Source of the DNA: JBBSJV01 sp038256935
Lineage (GTDB): Bacteria; Patescibacteriota; JACMRA01
Length of the DNA stretch: 15,313 nucleotides
Assembly: GCA_038256935.1 (NCBI GenBank)
Contig: JBBSJV010000026.1
Location: 1-15,313 of the forward strand
Reading direction: 5' to 3'
The notes under the pieces: generated by a model
Seen by the model: only the letters and a program-made list of their open reading frames with translations
What the model was told of the DNA's origin: nothing
Databases searched by the model: none
In this document: piece after piece, positions 13,100 through 15,313 of the stretch
How the letters are laid out: each line of letters opens with the position of its first letter
Numbering within the stretch: the first letter of the stretch is position 1
Translations under genes and position numbers: made by a program

Positions 13100-14387
13100 A
13101 CTTCATAATATACCATAATCCAAACAATGAGATCTTGTCATCATAGATTCGATCCATTTCTAGCATAAAAGTATTGTATTTGCTTTCAAAGTCATTATTA
13201 AGCTCAATTAATTCAGCATTAACGGCATCAAATGAAGGTCTATAAAACATTACAGCATCTACAGTTAGATAAAAAAGACTAGGATTCAGTTCATTTGGGG
13301 CTAGACAGCTGGCTTGAATGGACTCAATACTTTCTTCTATGTCTGGATAAAAAACAGGAGTGCCCATACTTTCTAATTCGCTTAAAGACAAGGCAAACTC
13401 ACTACATTTTAGAGTGATTTCTTGTAGGTTTCTAGGTTGCTCTGACAAGGCCTTGCAGATATTGAGAATAGTATTTCTAAACTCAAGATAATTGACTGTT
13501 GAGATCAAGTCTTGTGAGTTGTCTTGGTATTTTTGCAAGTTTGATTTGTAAGCATCTGTTACTACTAAATACTCAGTATCCACTTCATCTAAGAAAAAGT
13601 TATTGTAGCTTGGGTTACTGATCAGATCATTATTTGGGAAATATGAATTCTTGGTTCTTTCAGCTTGATTGAGATCTTCTTCGAAATTAATGTACAATTC
13701 TTGTTGGTTACAAAGTAGAGTTGGATTATAGGTATCAAATCTCTGGACCAGATTGTTTTGAGTAGTGAAATAGCTACTGACTTTGGATGAATAATCAGAC
13801 TCCAAAGACTGTGCTTGGAGCTTGGACTGAGTGAGATAATTAGCCAAAAGTAAAGGTTGAAGCCCATTGAAAAAGAAAAATATTAAACCAAGTACCAGTG
13901 AAAAAGTCACACTATACCATAAAATATCACTTTCAAATACATCAGCTATTGTCCCCATTAGCCCTGTTCTAGCTGGCTTTGCATGGCTATATATAGGATG
14001 CTTTAGCTTTTCATCAATAATCGTTTTATTTACTACTCCTTCAAATTCTTCTTTTTCTTTTTTAACTGTATTTAAAAACTCCTCAAGCTCAGCTTCATCT
14101 ACTTCTTGGCTGATAATATCCTCGATTTTAGAATCTTCTTGATCGACAATATCTTTATGATTTTTCAGTTCATAAGCCTCTCTAAGGACAGGCAGGTTGG
14201 AGTTACGCACATCTTGGTATACTTCAAAAGGGGTCTGGGATAGATCAATATCTTTTCCTAAAAAATCATCTTTATATACTTTTTTGGAGGTTTTCTCAGT
14301 TTTATTTTTAGCATTTTTATGGCTAGTTTTATCCGATTTGACGGCATTTTTATTTGCTACCGACTTCTTATTTTTTTTCTTTGACAT
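13086..14387 (-). CDS. Single-pass membrane protein with lysine-rich N-terminus, unknown function
   Basis: A 433-residue protein of no recognised family. Residues 1-40 are strongly basic and low complexity (SKKKNKKSVANKN, NAKNKTEKTSKK); about 75-120 are acidic and probably coiled (EDSKIEDIIS, EVDEAELEEF); about 156-181 are one transmembrane helix with the core LVLGLIFFFF; the remaining 250 residues should be extracytoplasmic, largely helical, with several cysteines (LLCNQQ, NICKAL, LKCSEF, ASCLAP). I start at the ATG at 14387; an in-frame TTG at 14408 would add seven residues. The plan (basic cytoplasmic tail, one helix, outer domain) resembles that of the 374-residue protein at 4882-6006, but I see no clear sequence similarity. 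First gene of the cluster with the basic protein and the hydrolase. Confidence 0.85.
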   Translation of the reverse strand: MSKKKNKKSVANKNAVKSDKTSHKNAKNKTEKTSKKVYKDDFLGKDIDLSQTPFEVYQDVRNSNLPVLREAYELKNHKDIVDQEDSKIEDIISQEVDEAELEEFLNTVKKEKEEFEGVVNKTIIDEKLKHPIYSHAKPARTGLMGTIADVFESDILWYSVTFSLVLGLIFFFFNGLQPLLLANYLTQSKLQAQSLESDYSSKVSSYFTTQNNLVQRFDTYNPTLLCNQQELYINFEEDLNQAERTKNSYFPNNDLISNPSYNNFFLDEVDTEYLVVTDAYKSNLQKYQDNSQDLISTVNYLEFRNTILNICKALSEQPRNLQEITLKCSEFALSLSELESMGTPVFYPDIEESIESIQASCLAPNELNPSLFYLTVDAVMFYRPSFDAVNAELIELNNDFESKYNTFMLEMDRIYDDKISLFGLWYIMKYDLS

Positions 14388-14408
14388 AAGGGATGTTATC
14401 AATAGCAA

Positions 14409-14436
14409 AAGTTATCTCAAGTGAGGCTTTTGTCAA
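14409..14436 (-). promoter_or_regulatory. Possible promoter of the three-gene cluster
   Basis: TTGACA (minus strand 14436-14431) with a weak -10 candidate TAACTT (14414-14409) after 16 bp. The -35 box is perfect and the -10 is poor; the implied leader is about 14 nt. Confidence 0.35.
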
Positions 14437-14484
14437 GGTTAGTTGTTAAAGTAGGATGGTTCTTAAAATTTCAGTTTATAATGG

Positions 14485-14629
14485 TGTCACCCTGAATTTA
14501 TTTCAGGGTCTAGTTGAGTATACTTCAGGTAAGATCCTGAAACGAGTTCAGGATGACAAGAGAGAGTTTAGGATGACAGGCTTCAGCGGGTTGTTAGTAT
14601 TTTGTCACCCTGAATTTATTTCAGGGTCT
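14485..14629. repeat. Palindromic repeat cluster at the 3' side of the GIY-YIG gene
   Basis: Reversed B copies lie at 14485-14511 and 14603-14629 and a reversed A copy at 14532-14558. A half copy, GAGTTTAGGATGACA, follows at 14564-14578. The two B copies are identical over 27 bp. The A copy has arms ATCCTGAA and TTCAGGAT around ACGAG and is separated from the first B by 20 bp. The copy at 14603-14629 overlaps the end of the GIY-YIG reading frame. Confidence 0.9.
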
Positions 14630-14925
14630 ATCGGAAATTGATAATTATTTTCACTTAAATCTATAAAATCAGGGTTTTTCGACTTTATTAAATTAAGTTT
14701 CCAGACTCTATGCCAGTTTTTAAGTTGTTTTTCTTTCTGAATTGCTGATACAATATCACCAGTGTTTTCATAATAAACGAGCTTATTTATTTTATATTTA
14801 TCAGTAAAGCCTTTTAACAATTTATTTTTATGTTCATATACCCTTCTAATTAAATCATTAGTTACTCCTATGTAAAAAACGTTATGCTTATAGTTAGTCA
14901 TTATATATACATAAAATTCTTGCAT
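14605..14925 (-). CDS. Solo GIY-YIG nuclease-domain protein embedded in palindromic repeats
   Basis: A 106-residue protein consisting of one GIY-YIG domain, the metal-dependent nuclease fold found in UvrC, homing endonucleases and small YhbQ/URI-type proteins. Motifs: YVYIM (5-9, the GIY position), FYIGVTNDLIRRVYEH (17-32, with YIG, Arg27 and His32), and IQKEKQLKNWHR with the metal-binding Glu65. The core ends near residue 95; the last eight residues, IDPEINSG, and the TGA are encoded by a palindromic repeat (14603-14629). The gene stands alone, with repeats on both sides. A TTGACA at 14977-14972 and a TGCTATATT at 14968-14960 may serve as promoter elements, weakly. The active-site residues are intact, so the product is probably catalytic. 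DNA target unknown. Confidence 0.92.
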   Translation of the reverse strand: MQEFYVYIMTNYKHNVFYIGVTNDLIRRVYEHKNKLLKGFTDKYKINKLVYYENTGDIVSAIQKEKQLKNWHRVWKLNLIKSKNPDFIDLSENNYQFPIDPEINSG

Positions 14926-14989
14926 GTTTGAGTATTACGCTATGTATTTTAAAATATTTAATATAGCATTTTGTCAATTTTAGAGGGTA

Positions 14990-15123
14990 AGATCCTGAAA
15001 CGAGTTCAGGATGACAGGTTTTGGTTCGCAATTTGTCACCCTGAATTTATTTCAGGGTCTATTAAGTTTTGGGGTAAGATCCTGAAACTAGTTCAGGATG
15101 ACAGGGTTTGGTTCAGGATTACA
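14990..15123. repeat. Palindromic repeat cluster between radC and the GIY-YIG gene
   Basis: Reversed A copies at 14990-15016 (loop ACGAG) and 15077-15103 (loop ACTAG) flank a reversed B copy at 15034-15060. A half copy, GTTCAGGATTACA, ends the cluster at 15111-15123. Spacers are 17 and 16 bp. The A copies sit within a longer direct duplication of about 45 bp that includes the following GG.TTTGGTTC. No other feature is seen in 14926-15151. Confidence 0.9.
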
Positions 15124-15151
15124 TATAAAACTTTATAATGTCGTTTCAACT

Positions 15152-15313
15152 TTAAAGTCCAGAGATTTCGATCGAATAATACCCCTCCTTGGATAATATC
15201 AAATGATCAACTAGCTCTATACCAAGGATTTGTCCGGCTTTTTTGATCTGAGATGTAAGTACCAAGTCTTGATTAGAAGGAGTTAGATCGCCTGAAGGAT
15301 GATTGTGAGCCAG
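15152..15313 (-). CDS. radC: RadC-family (JAB/MPN domain) protein, C-terminal 53 residues only
   Basis: The reading frame enters from the right edge and stops at TAA (15154-15152). It begins with LAHNHPSGDLTPSNQD, the zinc-binding JAMM-type signature HxHPSG...PSxxD of RadC, continues with a helix (LVLTSQIKKAGQILG) and ends IELVDHLILSKEGYYSIEISGL, the normal RadC ending. RadC proteins carry a metalloprotease-like JAB fold; a direct DNA-repair role is disputed, and many are linked to natural transformation or mobile elements. The N-terminal helix-hairpin-helix part lies outside the window. The repeat cluster begins about 30 bp past the stop. Confidence 0.93.
   Translation of the reverse strand: MAHNHPSGDLTPSNQDLVLTSQIKKAGQILGIELVDHLILSKEGYYSIEISGL

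Noticed and set aside
13622..13867. Minus-strand open frame of 81 codons
   Set aside because: It lies wholly inside the 433-residue membrane-protein gene in another frame and has no family resemblance.
14485..15123. CRISPR array
   Set aside because: The repeats are palindromic, alternate between two types and orientations, have spacers of only 16-20 bp broken by a gene, and no cas gene is present.
15155..15185. tRNA-like T-arm (TTTCGATCGAAT)
   Set aside because: It is the coding sequence for the radC C-terminus (YYSIEISGL) and no acceptor or anticodon stem can be built around it.

Overview
The window is AT-rich, and every gene I accept lies on the minus strand. The organism is probably a small-genome bacterium of the Candidate Phyla Radiation (Patescibacteria). 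This is inference. It rests on the low GC, tightly packed and overlapping genes, several single-pass membrane proteins of unknown function, an almost complete lack of Shine-Dalgarno sequences, and ordinary use of TAA, TAG and TGA as stops, which argues against the lineages that read UGA as glycine. No 16S rRNA or ribosomal protein gene is present to place it more closely.

Layout from right to left, which is the direction of transcription. The right edge holds the C-terminal end of radC. Next comes a 0.6 kb island of 27-bp palindromic repeats with a lone GIY-YIG nuclease gene inside it; the last codons and stop of that gene are supplied by a repeat. A three-gene overlapping cluster follows (two proteins of unknown function and an alpha/beta hydrolase). 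Then dnaA has its own TTGACA promoter and heads a compact string: dnaA, lepB (signal peptidase I), a FemAB-type aminoacyltransferase, a membrane-anchored NAGPA-domain protein, trmD, and a barrel protein that may be related to methylenetetrahydrofolate reductase. This string links replication initiation, protein export, peptidoglycan cross-bridge and envelope work, and tRNA modification. Next is a monocistronic membrane protein with a histone-H1-like lysine-rich cytoplasmic part and a clear intrinsic terminator. Then come a ZIP-family metal transporter (zupT-like), a hairpin-rich non-coding region, a tRNA-dihydrouridine synthase gene broken by a -1 frameshift near its 3' end, and a two-gene operon of surface proteins that each have a C-terminal membrane anchor.

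The most interesting structure is the dispersed palindrome family. It has about 14 recognisable copies plus half copies at both ends of the window and around zupT, and none in the 9.7 kb between 4728 and 14484. Two subtypes, called A and B here, are arranged as inverted A-B pairs 16-23 bp apart, like bacterial interspersed mosaic elements. The hairpin arms of subtype A show compensatory base changes. The repeats are densest around the GIY-YIG gene. This suggests, without proof, a mobile-repeat system in which a small GIY-YIG nuclease is connected with the palindromes.

Putative promoters are good TTGACA-type -35 boxes with weaker -10 boxes. They sit so close to start codons that leaders would be only about 10-20 nt, in keeping with the lack of Shine-Dalgarno motifs.
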